From CAYRXM01 sp964449465 (lineage in GTDB: Bacteria; Chloroflexota; Anaerolineae; JAFGEY01), in the NCBI GenBank assembly GCA_964449465.1, contig CAYVBK010000003.1:62001-126000 (forward strand): 64,000 bases of DNA, written 5' to 3'. The notes beneath the pieces were generated by a model. That model worked only from the letters and a program-made list of their open reading frames with translations. It had not been told where the DNA came from and searched no databases. How positions within the stretch are numbered: position 1 is the first letter of the stretch; every line of letters begins with the position of its first letter. Below, piece after piece: positions 34,555 through 42,142 of this stretch. A program made the position numbers and the translations under genes.

Positions 34555-35511
34555 TCAGGCTACCTGACCCTGGGTCAGTTGCAAGAACACATCCTCCAGG
34601 TTGCCGCTGACCTCATTGAATGTCATCACACGCACCTTGTTTTGCAGCAAAGTCTCTAGCAAATCGGCGACAGCCTCGTCATCGCCCAGAAATTCCACCT
34701 GCAAGGCCTCGCCGTTGGCCGACACGATCTGCCCGACACCGGGCTGATTGCGCAAAACCTGTTCGGCAACGGCGCGGTCGGTAAGCGTCTTGATGTGCAG
34801 CACCTTGCCCGACGCCGCCTGGCTGCGCACCTGATCCAGCGGGCCACTGGCGACCAGCCGTCCTCTTTCGATAATGCCAATAGAGTCGCACAATTCACCC
34901 AACTCGGCCAAAATGTGCGAGCTGACCACGATGGTTTTGCCCATTGCTCCCAACTCGCGCAACAATTCGCGCATTTCCACACGAGCGCGCGGGTCCAGCC
35001 CCGACGCCGGCTCATCGAGCAGCAGCACGGCCGGGTCATGCACCAAAGCGTGGGCCAGGCACAAGCGTTGACGCATCCCTCGCGAAAGCGTTTCGACAAA
35101 CGAGTCCTTTTTGGCTGTCAGGTCCACCAGGTCGAGCAATTCTTCGGTGACCTGGCGACGGCGCGCCGCCGAAAGGCCATGGCAGCGACCAAAAAAGTCC
35201 AGATATTCCCACACCAGCATATCTTCATAGACGCCAAAAAAGTCGGGCATATAGCCGATCTGCCGTTGCAGGTCGCCCCAGACATCGGCGTGATTGGCAA
35301 CCTGGCCGTTGATCAGGATTTCGCCGGACGAAGCATCGAGCAAGCCAGCCAACATGCGCAGGGTGGTGGTCTTGCCGGCGCCATTCGGACCGATCAACCC
35401 AAACAGCGACCCGCACGGCACTTGAAGGTTCAGATGATCTACGGCAATCATCGCCGTTTTGCCCCGCCCATAGCGGCGGGTGAGTTGACGCGTCTCAATG
35501 GCCAGAGTCAT
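34555..35511 (-). CDS. ABC transporter ATP-binding protein
   Basis: The 318-residue ATPase has Walker A LIGPNGAGKTTTLRML at about 42, the Q-loop IGYMPDFFGVYEDMLVWEYL, the signature LSRGMRQRLCLAHAL, Walker B AVLLLDEPASGLDPRAR and the H-loop VVSSHILAEL, plus a C-terminal domain of about 90 residues. It belongs to the GldA/NatA-like group that powers ABC-2 permeases. The start at 35511 has GAGGAG before it. It pairs with the permease downstream and follows the large exported protein by 22 bases. Confidence 0.94.
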   Translation of the reverse strand: MTLAIETRQLTRRYGRGKTAMIAVDHLNLQVPCGSLFGLIGPNGAGKTTTLRMLAGLLDASSGEILINGQVANHADVWGDLQRQIGYMPDFFGVYEDMLVWEYLDFFGRCHGLSAARRRQVTEELLDLVDLTAKKDSFVETLSRGMRQRLCLAHALVHDPAVLLLDEPASGLDPRARVEMRELLRELGAMGKTIVVSSHILAELGELCDSIGIIERGRLVASGPLDQVRSQAASGKVLHIKTLTDRAVAEQVLRNQPGVGQIVSANGEALQVEFLGDDEAVADLLETLLQNKVRVMTFNEVSGNLEDVFLQLTQGQVA

Positions 35512-35533
35512 GGGCTCCTCACCGTTTATGCGC

Positions 35534-37981
35534 TCAGGGACGTTGACCTTGCAGGCCCAGTCCCACGTAAAAACATCCGCCAGAAGCATTGCTTTCCACA
35601 GACAGGCGCACCTGCACCCGTCCATTGGCATGGATCAGGCCGTCAGTCGGGACGACGATATTGTCTTGGGCCGGCATATTCCAATCCGTCTTGATACCGC
35701 TGCCGATGACGATTTTTTCCAAATTGAACCATGACTGATCGTCCCAACGATACAAAGATACCTGCGGCGTCTGTCCCCACCCTCCATCACTGTGCAAAGA
35801 CAGGAGCAAACGATCTATTTCGAGATCGAGGACACTGGCCGGCAGTTGAAATTCCAGGATTGCTTCGCCGCGGTTTACATAGATGGCTGGCACCCCCGTT
35901 CCGCCGCACATCCCCCCCTCGACGGGCATCTGAACGACGCGGCCCGGCAGCAAACCGGCCGGGATGGATACCGGCTCTTGCCCGGCCAGATGCCAGTCCA
36001 GCGGCATATAGAACAGGGCAGTAGTCTGCTGAGTTGGCGCGCGGCCGGCGACCTGTACATCGGGCGGCGCCCGGTCCAGCCAGGCCAGCAGCGTCGGCGA
36101 CTGCAAATCCATGCCATTGCCAGACATAACCGCCCACTTGCCGCTGCCGCCCAAGAAATTATCTATGACCTGCTGCTTCACCTGCACCTCGCGGGCAGGG
36201 CCGGTCATGTTGGGCTGACTGAGTTCCTTTTCAAAAAGCCGATAGCCGATGGATGGGCCGAATATCGGCCCGGCTTGCGACGACAGCTCCCAACGCACCT
36301 CAGTCTGGACGCCGGGGGCCAGGTCGCCCAGGCGGGTGAGCATGTTACCCAGCACAATGGCCGCGCCATGCAGGGTAAACGCCGTATCGTTGCGCACCCA
36401 ACCCACCAACTCGTCCTGCTCCAGACGCAGATCCCACGTCACTGCGCCCATATCAAACTGGATGTCTTCGGTCATAAACGTTTGCATAGACCATTGATTG
36501 ACCGCCAGACCACGCACCCGGCCAGGTGTTCCCTGCACAAAAACCATATTTTGCCCGACCAGATTGTTCTGCCCTCCCCACGGATCATAAGAAGGTGTCA
36601 TTGGGCTGAGCAGCCCGCCGTTTGGTACCGTGATCTCATAAGATTGTTGCGCTGGCGAAAAGACACCGATATAGCTGGTGATACGCGCCACACCGCCAAC
36701 GTCGGCCACCACCAGAGCGATCTTGTTCACGATCAGATCATTGCCTCGCAAGGCATAGCCCAGCCCAAACGCGCCGCCGGAAAAGAGCAGGGTGAGGGCC
36801 GGGATGGTGGCCCAGGCCCAATGCAGCCTTTTTCGCCAGCGCAAAACGAGGTAATTGATCGGCCCGACCAGCAAAATGTAAAGGCACAGCAAGATGCTCA
36901 GCCACTTGATCGAGGGCAAATCCAACGAGGGCAGGCTGGTCAGAGCATAGATCGTTTGCTCGGCGCGCATCTGGCGGATGGACATATCGGAGGGCATATC
37001 TTGAGGGTAAAAAGACCAGATCAACTCGTACCAAAACGCAGCGGTGCCGGCCCAGGCGTCAAACGGCGAGACGGCCAGATCGAGGGACACAAAATCCACA
37101 TACCCACTGCCAACGGCCCGCTCGCGCACCAGCACCAGATCATCTTGCACCGCCAGATTATAGCCGGGGTTTTCATCGCCCACTGCCGCCAGAAACGGAC
37201 CCGGCACACGCACCGCCTGTCCGCCCAGGTGAGTCAGGCCGGGCAAAGCGTCCACCTCGATTTCGCGACGCGGCGCGATGGGCAGCAAACTATCGGGCAG
37301 ACCGGCGACAGTCTGCCGCGCCCCGGCTCCACCGCCGATCACCAGACGGCCGCCACTACCCACCCACGATTCCAGCGCAGCCTTTTGCTCCGGCGTCAAT
37401 GCCGAGGTATCAGTGTCATTCCAAACCAGGCAGTCAAAAGAGGCCAATGCCGCTGCCTGATCGGGCAAATCGGTCAACGACAGGTCCACCAACACCACCG
37501 GACGGGTCTGCCCCTGCCCCGGCATATTGGCGATGATGGACATAGCGCCACGTGTAGGAGCGATCAGCCCCACCATCAAAGTCAGGTTGATCTGCGGCTT
37601 GACCGAGACCTGCTGCGAGATCAAGACCTGGTTTTGTGAGTCTACCAGCTGCACCTGAAGCTGACGCGTAAAATTGTTGGGCAGCACATAGACCGGCACC
37701 CGTTTGCGTGAGCCGCCGGGCAGAGCAACCGCCGTTGCAAAGGTAGCGGCGGCATTCCAATTGCCCTGCACCTGGACGCGGATTTCGGCATCCAGGTCGG
37801 CGCCGCTGTTTTCCAACTCGACCCAGACGGGCAGCCATTCGCCATATTTGACATAGCCATCAAAAGCAGCAGCTGCCTGCATCTGCAGACCGGGCGGCGG
37901 GTCGGCCAATGTCGGGCGGGCCGACACCAGCAAAAAGGCCCCTATCAAGGCCAGGTGAATGAAACATTGCTTGATCTTCAT
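35534..37981 (-). CDS. Large exported membrane protein, partner of ABC/MoxR operon
   Basis: The 815-residue protein has a signal peptide (FIHLALIGAFLLVSARPTLA, about 7-26). The extracytoplasmic part to about 355 begins LQMQAAAAFDGYVKYGEWLP and includes a segment (about 150-210, RLVIGGGAGARQTVAG) like gatase/GldG-type domains of exported accessory proteins. Two membrane helices follow at about 365-420, then a second extracytoplasmic portion to the C-terminus. No catalytic motif is recognised. It is the first gene of the six-gene operon ending with the CYTH gene. It may be the receptor or auxiliary unit of the transporter. Confidence 0.78.
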   Translation of the reverse strand: MKIKQCFIHLALIGAFLLVSARPTLADPPPGLQMQAAAAFDGYVKYGEWLPVWVELENSGADLDAEIRVQVQGNWNAAATFATAVALPGGSRKRVPVYVLPNNFTRQLQVQLVDSQNQVLISQQVSVKPQINLTLMVGLIAPTRGAMSIIANMPGQGQTRPVVLVDLSLTDLPDQAAALASFDCLVWNDTDTSALTPEQKAALESWVGSGGRLVIGGGAGARQTVAGLPDSLLPIAPRREIEVDALPGLTHLGGQAVRVPGPFLAAVGDENPGYNLAVQDDLVLVRERAVGSGYVDFVSLDLAVSPFDAWAGTAAFWYELIWSFYPQDMPSDMSIRQMRAEQTIYALTSLPSLDLPSIKWLSILLCLYILLVGPINYLVLRWRKRLHWAWATIPALTLLFSGGAFGLGYALRGNDLIVNKIALVVADVGGVARITSYIGVFSPAQQSYEITVPNGGLLSPMTPSYDPWGGQNNLVGQNMVFVQGTPGRVRGLAVNQWSMQTFMTEDIQFDMGAVTWDLRLEQDELVGWVRNDTAFTLHGAAIVLGNMLTRLGDLAPGVQTEVRWELSSQAGPIFGPSIGYRLFEKELSQPNMTGPAREVQVKQQVIDNFLGGSGKWAVMSGNGMDLQSPTLLAWLDRAPPDVQVAGRAPTQQTTALFYMPLDWHLAGQEPVSIPAGLLPGRVVQMPVEGGMCGGTGVPAIYVNRGEAILEFQLPASVLDLEIDRLLLSLHSDGGWGQTPQVSLYRWDDQSWFNLEKIVIGSGIKTDWNMPAQDNIVVPTDGLIHANGRVQVRLSVESNASGGCFYVGLGLQGQRP

Positions 37982-38013
37982 GCTTGCCTCGTCAATTCGA
38001 GTCTGGTTTCTTT

Positions 38014-38080
38014 GAATTCGGAATCCCGAACTTGTTCGGAGGCACCCCACTCAGTGTGCGGATCTCCAACAGCCTGCTAG
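38014..38080 (-). repeat. Partial copy of the structured repeat of 13746-13934
   Basis: Read on the minus strand it has CTGTTGGAGATCC, then ACTGAGTGGGGTGCC, then TCCGAACAAGTTCGGGAT. These match the left end and the second hairpin of the first element, with the first hairpin shortened. It lies in the 234-base gap before the exported-protein gene; the rest of that gap shows nothing I can name. Confidence 0.6.
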
Positions 38081-38215
38081 CTACAAGACGTGATCGGGGG
38101 CGGACAGGTTCCCGCTCATGATACCATCATTTGCCTGTGACAACATGACGCCAGGCCGTCGTTTGGCAGTCTGAGATTAGACGCTACAATTTGGAGGGTA
38201 TTGGGACGAGGGTGG

Positions 38216-39304
38216 CTATGACCTGCTGTCTTGTTGCCCCAATTTGAGGCGTGGGGCAATGTCCAGGTCCCAGCCATCGGCGCGACCGCGTTCGAGCAAC
38301 CAATGCCCCACCACGCCCACACCGGTCGCATTGTCGGTAGACAGAGCAATCGGCGGCATGCGCACCGGTATGCTCAGGGCCATGCTCATTTTGTCGCGCA
38401 GGGCACGGTTGGCGGCCACACCGCCAGCCAGCAGCACCCCTTTAACGGCAAAAGCCTCGGCGGCGCGACGGGTCTTGTCTACCAGCGTATCCACCACAGC
38501 GGCCTGAAAACTGGCCGCCAGATGCGCCACCGTGTCGACCGGCAGGCGCACGTCGGGCAGGTCACTGTCTTCAAACAAACGGTCGGCCGGGCGATTGAGC
38601 TGCGGGTGATATTTTTGCACCGCCCGCAGAACGGCAGTTTTCAGCCCTGAAAAGCTAAAATCATAGCTGCGGTCGAGGCGGGCGCGCGGAAAAAGATAAG
38701 CGGTGGGATTGCCACGCTCGGCGGCGCGCTGAATGGATGGGCCGCCGGGATATTCCAGGTTGAGCAACCGCGCCACCTTGTCGAACGCTTCACCGGCGGC
38801 ATCGTCTATGGTGCTGCCCAGCCGTTCATAGCGTCCGATCTCGTGCATCAAGTGCAACTCGGTGTGACCGCCGGAAACCACCAGGCATAGCAAGGGAAAA
38901 TCGAGCGGCGCGGGCAAGGCGTTCTTGTCGGCCAGACGCAGCCAGTTGGTGGCAATGTGCGCCTCGATGTGATTGACACCGATCAGGGGCAGGCCGCGCC
39001 CCAGAGCCAGCCCTTTGGCCATGTTCAACCCGACCAGCAGAGAACCAGGCAGGCCGGGGCCATAGGTCACAGCAATGGCGGTCAACTGTTCCCATTTCAC
39101 CTGGGCGTCGCGCATCGCCTGCTCGATCACCGGCGTGATCGCAACCATGTGCTGCCGCGAGGCGATTTCGGGAAAGACGCCGCCATATTGACGATGCAGA
39201 TCAATTTGTGAGGCCACCACATTAGAGCAGATGGTCTGCCCATCGGCAATGACCGCCGCCGCCGTTTCGTCGCACGATGTTTCGATGCCAAGTATCAGAG
39301 TCAT
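38216..39304 (-). CDS. tsaD: tRNA N6-threonylcarbamoyladenosine transferase subunit
   Basis: TsaD (Kae1/Gcp) transfers threonylcarbamoyl to A37 of ANN-decoding tRNAs. The 362-residue protein has the ASKHA nucleotide motifs ILGIETSCDETAAAVI and LCLVVSGGHTELHLM, the metal site NHIEAHIATNW, and GVLLAGGVAANRALRDKM with LSTDNATGVG. Length is normal. It begins 12 bases after the PH/DUF1648-like gene, so both probably start at the promoter at 40243-40271. Confidence 0.96.
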   Translation of the reverse strand: MTLILGIETSCDETAAAVIADGQTICSNVVASQIDLHRQYGGVFPEIASRQHMVAITPVIEQAMRDAQVKWEQLTAIAVTYGPGLPGSLLVGLNMAKGLALGRGLPLIGVNHIEAHIATNWLRLADKNALPAPLDFPLLCLVVSGGHTELHLMHEIGRYERLGSTIDDAAGEAFDKVARLLNLEYPGGPSIQRAAERGNPTAYLFPRARLDRSYDFSFSGLKTAVLRAVQKYHPQLNRPADRLFEDSDLPDVRLPVDTVAHLAASFQAAVVDTLVDKTRRAAEAFAVKGVLLAGGVAANRALRDKMSMALSIPVRMPPIALSTDNATGVGVVGHWLLERGRADGWDLDIAPRLKLGQQDSRS

Positions 39305-39316
39305 TGTGCAAAACCT

Positions 39317-40207
39317 TTATTTGACCAGATTGAACAGGGCCAGCAAAAAAAGCACTTGAACGGTCAGGGCTCCGCTCCAGACCAGCAGCGAAGCCACCCG
39401 CTGGTGCCGATACAAAACGGCGCCGATCAGACCGTTGAACAGCCAGACTAGCAGACCGATCACCGGCAGGGCAAAAACCTGCTCGCGCCCGGCAATACGG
39501 TCTACGACGCCGCCGCTGTCAAAGTGCATCGGCAGCCGGCCCGGCAGATAGGGATAGCGAAAGCATGTCAGGCCAAACAGCGCGACGCTGAGCGACAGGT
39601 TGCCCAGCCAGACAGATTGCGTCAGACGGTCGCTCCAAATGGGCCAGCGCAAATACGCCGCCTGCCGGGGCTCGTGCTCAACCGGATGACTGACCCCCAT
39701 ACGCTGCGCAGCCTGAAATACCTCAACAAAGGTGTCCATATCCGCCACCGAGATGCCATACGCCAGCGTGGGAGTGATCAGGATGGCCTGCTGATTAGGC
39801 GGCGTGGCTGCGAAAAACAGTGTCAGGCCAACATCCTCGATCCGCCCGTGTCCGATCCAATAGCCTGGCCAAAACAGGCTGCGCATGTGGACGCGCAGGT
39901 GGGTCTTGCGACCATCCAACACCTGGGTGATGCTGTCCATCGGCACTACCTGCTGCCCGGCCGCGGTATGGATAATCAGCCGGTTGCGGTCAAATTCATA
40001 GCGCAACTGCGCCAGGCCATAGGCCCAATAGCCCAGCAGGGCAATGGCAGGCAACGAGGCCAGCACAACCAGGGCGCAGATGAACGTCCAGCCGTTCAGT
40101 GCGCCGCCGACGACGCGCCAGAGCAGCAGAGCATCCACCATCAGGACCAAGACGATCCAGACGATGCCCAGCACCATACCTTTTTTACGCGGAGGTTCCC
40201 AATTCAT
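39317..40207 (-). CDS. Membrane protein with PH-like and DUF1648-like segments
   Basis: The 296-residue protein has two helices at about 12-33 and 41-63, then a soluble domain (about 70-165) with LRYEFDRNRLIIHTAAGQQV and MDSITQVLDG, the pattern of bacterial PH-like domains. A C-terminal set of three helices follows, preceded by GRLPMHFDSGGVVDRIAGRE, which is characteristic of DUF1648. The combination is common in Firmicutes and Chloroflexota proteins of unknown role. It is divergent from mutL with back-to-back promoters. Confidence 0.82.
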   Translation of the reverse strand: MNWEPPRKKGMVLGIVWIVLVLMVDALLLWRVVGGALNGWTFICALVVLASLPAIALLGYWAYGLAQLRYEFDRNRLIIHTAAGQQVVPMDSITQVLDGRKTHLRVHMRSLFWPGYWIGHGRIEDVGLTLFFAATPPNQQAILITPTLAYGISVADMDTFVEVFQAAQRMGVSHPVEHEPRQAAYLRWPIWSDRLTQSVWLGNLSLSVALFGLTCFRYPYLPGRLPMHFDSGGVVDRIAGREQVFALPVIGLLVWLFNGLIGAVLYRHQRVASLLVWSGALTVQVLFLLALFNLVK

Positions 40208-40242
40208 ACCATACTCTCAGGCTCGATTGATCAAACGCGCCC

Positions 40243-40271
40243 ATTATATAACATCCTTGAGCAGGGGACAA
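40243..40271 (-). promoter_or_regulatory. Sigma70-like promoter of PH-like/tsaD unit
   Basis: Minus strand TTGTCC (40271-40266), 17-bp spacer, TATAAT (40248-40243). The -35 box is two bases from that of the divergent mutL promoter. Confidence 0.75.
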
Positions 40272-40273
40272 AC

Positions 40274-40302
40274 TTGGCGGTGTAAAAGGTTTGAGTTACA
40301 AT
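40274..40302 (+). promoter_or_regulatory. Sigma70-like promoter of mutL
   Basis: TTGGCG (40274-40279), 17-bp spacer, TACAAT (40297-40302), giving a leader of about 30 bases. Confidence 0.65.
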
Positions 40303-40337
40303 GGGGATCTGAGCTTGTTCAAGAGAGGCTATGGGCT

Positions 40338-41948
40338 ATGCCAATTCAAATTTTATCGCCAGAGATTCAGCAACGCATCGCCGCCGGCGAGGTTATTGAT
40401 CGCCCGGCTTCGGCGGTCAAAGAATTGATCGAAAATGCCATTGACGCTGCTGCCCGCGCCATTGTCGTGTCGCTGCGCAGCGGCGGCCTGGACATGATCC
40501 GCATTAGCGACGACGGCTGCGGCATCCCCCGAAACCAGGCAGCGCTGGCGTTAGAGCGATTCTCCACCAGCAAAATTGCCACGCTGACCGACCTGGAGCA
40601 AATTCGCACGCTGGGCTTTCGCGGTGAAGCGTTGAGCAGCATCGCCGCGGCGGCGCAGGTAGACATATTGACCCGCGCCGCCGACGAACTGCAAGGGACG
40701 CGGGTGCGCGCCCAAGAGGGACAGGTGACGGTCGAACCGGCGGCCAGCCCGGTGGGCAGCAGCATCACGGTCAGCGGCCTGTTTCGTCGCCTGCCAGCCC
40801 GCCGCCGCTTTCTCAAATCGCCCATTCGCGAGACCGAGTTGGTGCAGCAGACGGTGGTCCGCTATGCCCTGGCCTACCCACAGATCGCTTTTCGGCTGAT
40901 CGTAGACGAGCGCGAACGGCTGATCGCTCCCCCCGGCACGCTGCTGACGCGCATCGGCGACTTGCTGGGTCGCGAGGTCGCCCAAGAGATGATCCCGGTC
41001 GGCTATCAAGCGGTAGATTTGCGCATCGAGGGCTATATCAGCCGCCCCACCATCGGGCGCAGCCGCCGCAGTGACCAATATTGGATCATCAATGGACGGC
41101 CAGTGCATTCGGGTCTGCTAACCGTGATGCTGGAAAGGCCGTTTGCCGGCCGCCTGCCGCCCGGCCGCTATCCCCTCAGCGTGCTACACATCACCCTGGA
41201 TCCGCGCTGTCTGGATGTCAACGTCCACCCACAAAAGGCTCAGGTGCGCCTGGCCCAAGAGCGCGCCGTCTATGGCGCCCTGACCGAGGCGGTGCGAGCA
41301 GCTTTGAGCGAGTACCCGGCTCGAACCGATTGGCCGACCTCAACCGGCGAGCCTTGGACTGCGCCGCCCGGCGCGCTCTATGAGGCGGCCACACCGTTTG
41401 CCGCCGATGGCCCTCGCGCGCTGGCGCAGTTGCATCGCACCTATATTCTGGCCCAAGACGACGCCGGGCTGATCATTGCCGATCAACACGCCGCCCACGA
41501 GCAGGCTTTGTTTGAACAACTCTGGCGCGGCGACCGGCGCGTTTCCCTGTCGCCGCCGGCACAACTGGGGCTGACCGCCGCCGAGATGACCGTTTTGGAG
41601 CGCGCCGCCACCGCGCTGGACACGTTGGGCATCGAAATCGAAGCGTTTGGCCGCTCCAACGTCCTCATCCGCACGCTGCCGGCAGCCTTGCAAGGCCAGG
41701 ATGCCGCCGCCCTGCTGACGGCGCTGCTGGCCGAGGCCGCGCATGCCGATGACATAGGACACGCCATCACCCTCAAGGCCGCCTGTCTGGGCGCGGTTAA
41801 GGCCGGCGATACCCTCAGCCTGGAGCAGATGCAACAGATTCTCGACAACCTGGCCGAAACCTGGTCACCGGCCACCTGCCCGCACGGCCGGCCGGCTCTG
41901 GTACACATCGGGCGCGATGAACTGGATCGCCGCTTTGGCCGGGCCTAG
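40338..41948 (+). CDS. mutL: DNA mismatch repair protein MutL, endonuclease type
   Basis: MutL links mismatch recognition by MutS to strand removal. The 536-residue protein has the GHKL ATPase motifs AAGEVIDRPASAVKELIENA, DDGCGIP and TLGFRGEALSSI, then the transducer domain (QYWIINGRPVHSGLL, DVNVHPQKAQVRL). In the C-terminal domain the metal-binding endonuclease motif DQHA-x2-E-x4-E is present as DQHAAHEQALFE near residue 381, with the later CPHGRPALVHI. So it should nick DNA itself, as in bacteria that lack MutH. The start at 40338 is set by the N-terminal motif; GAGAGG is 11 bases away. No mutS is in the window. Confidence 0.95.
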   Translation: MPIQILSPEIQQRIAAGEVIDRPASAVKELIENAIDAAARAIVVSLRSGGLDMIRISDDGCGIPRNQAALALERFSTSKIATLTDLEQIRTLGFRGEALSSIAAAAQVDILTRAADELQGTRVRAQEGQVTVEPAASPVGSSITVSGLFRRLPARRRFLKSPIRETELVQQTVVRYALAYPQIAFRLIVDERERLIAPPGTLLTRIGDLLGREVAQEMIPVGYQAVDLRIEGYISRPTIGRSRRSDQYWIINGRPVHSGLLTVMLERPFAGRLPPGRYPLSVLHITLDPRCLDVNVHPQKAQVRLAQERAVYGALTEAVRAALSEYPARTDWPTSTGEPWTAPPGALYEAATPFAADGPRALAQLHRTYILAQDDAGLIIADQHAAHEQALFEQLWRGDRRVSLSPPAQLGLTAAEMTVLERAATALDTLGIEIEAFGRSNVLIRTLPAALQGQDAAALLTALLAEAAHADDIGHAITLKAACLGAVKAGDTLSLEQMQQILDNLAETWSPATCPHGRPALVHIGRDELDRRFGRA

Positions 41949-41966
41949 CGTGTTGAAAAACCTGCT

Positions 41967-42050
41967 CACCACCAAGACACAAAGAGCACAAAGCATTTCT
42001 AGCGACTCAAAAGTATCGTAACCCTTTGTGTTCTCGGTGTCCTTGGTGGT
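41967..42050. repeat. Long imperfect inverted repeat between mutL and transglycosylase
   Basis: The arm starting CACCACCAAGACACAAAG (41967 on) is matched by one ending GTGTCCTTGGTGGT (to 42050), about 26 bases each with a few mismatches and one bulge. Repeats of this ACCACCAAG/CTTTGTG wording are common intergenic sequences in many genomes. It may act as a terminator for mutL, though no T-run follows. Confidence 0.6.
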
Positions 42051-42105
42051 AAAAATAGAATTTTTCAGCGGCCTCCTGGACGGTTTTCTGAGAGCGGTTT
42101 TCAGG

Positions 42106-42133
42106 TTGACAACTCGCCCAAACTGGCGATAAT
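42106..42133 (+). promoter_or_regulatory. Sigma70-like promoter of transglycosylase gene
   Basis: TTGACA (42106-42111), 16-bp spacer, GATAAT (42128-42133). The expected start site is only about 2-3 bases before the ATG at 42143. Confidence 0.7.
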
Positions 42134-42142
42134 ACAGAAACT

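Noticed and set aside
35792..37639. 615-codon plus-strand reading frame opposite the exported protein gene
   Set aside because: Composition is that of an antisense shadow (Gln/His/Arg rich, no domains), and the minus frame has a signal peptide and membrane segments.
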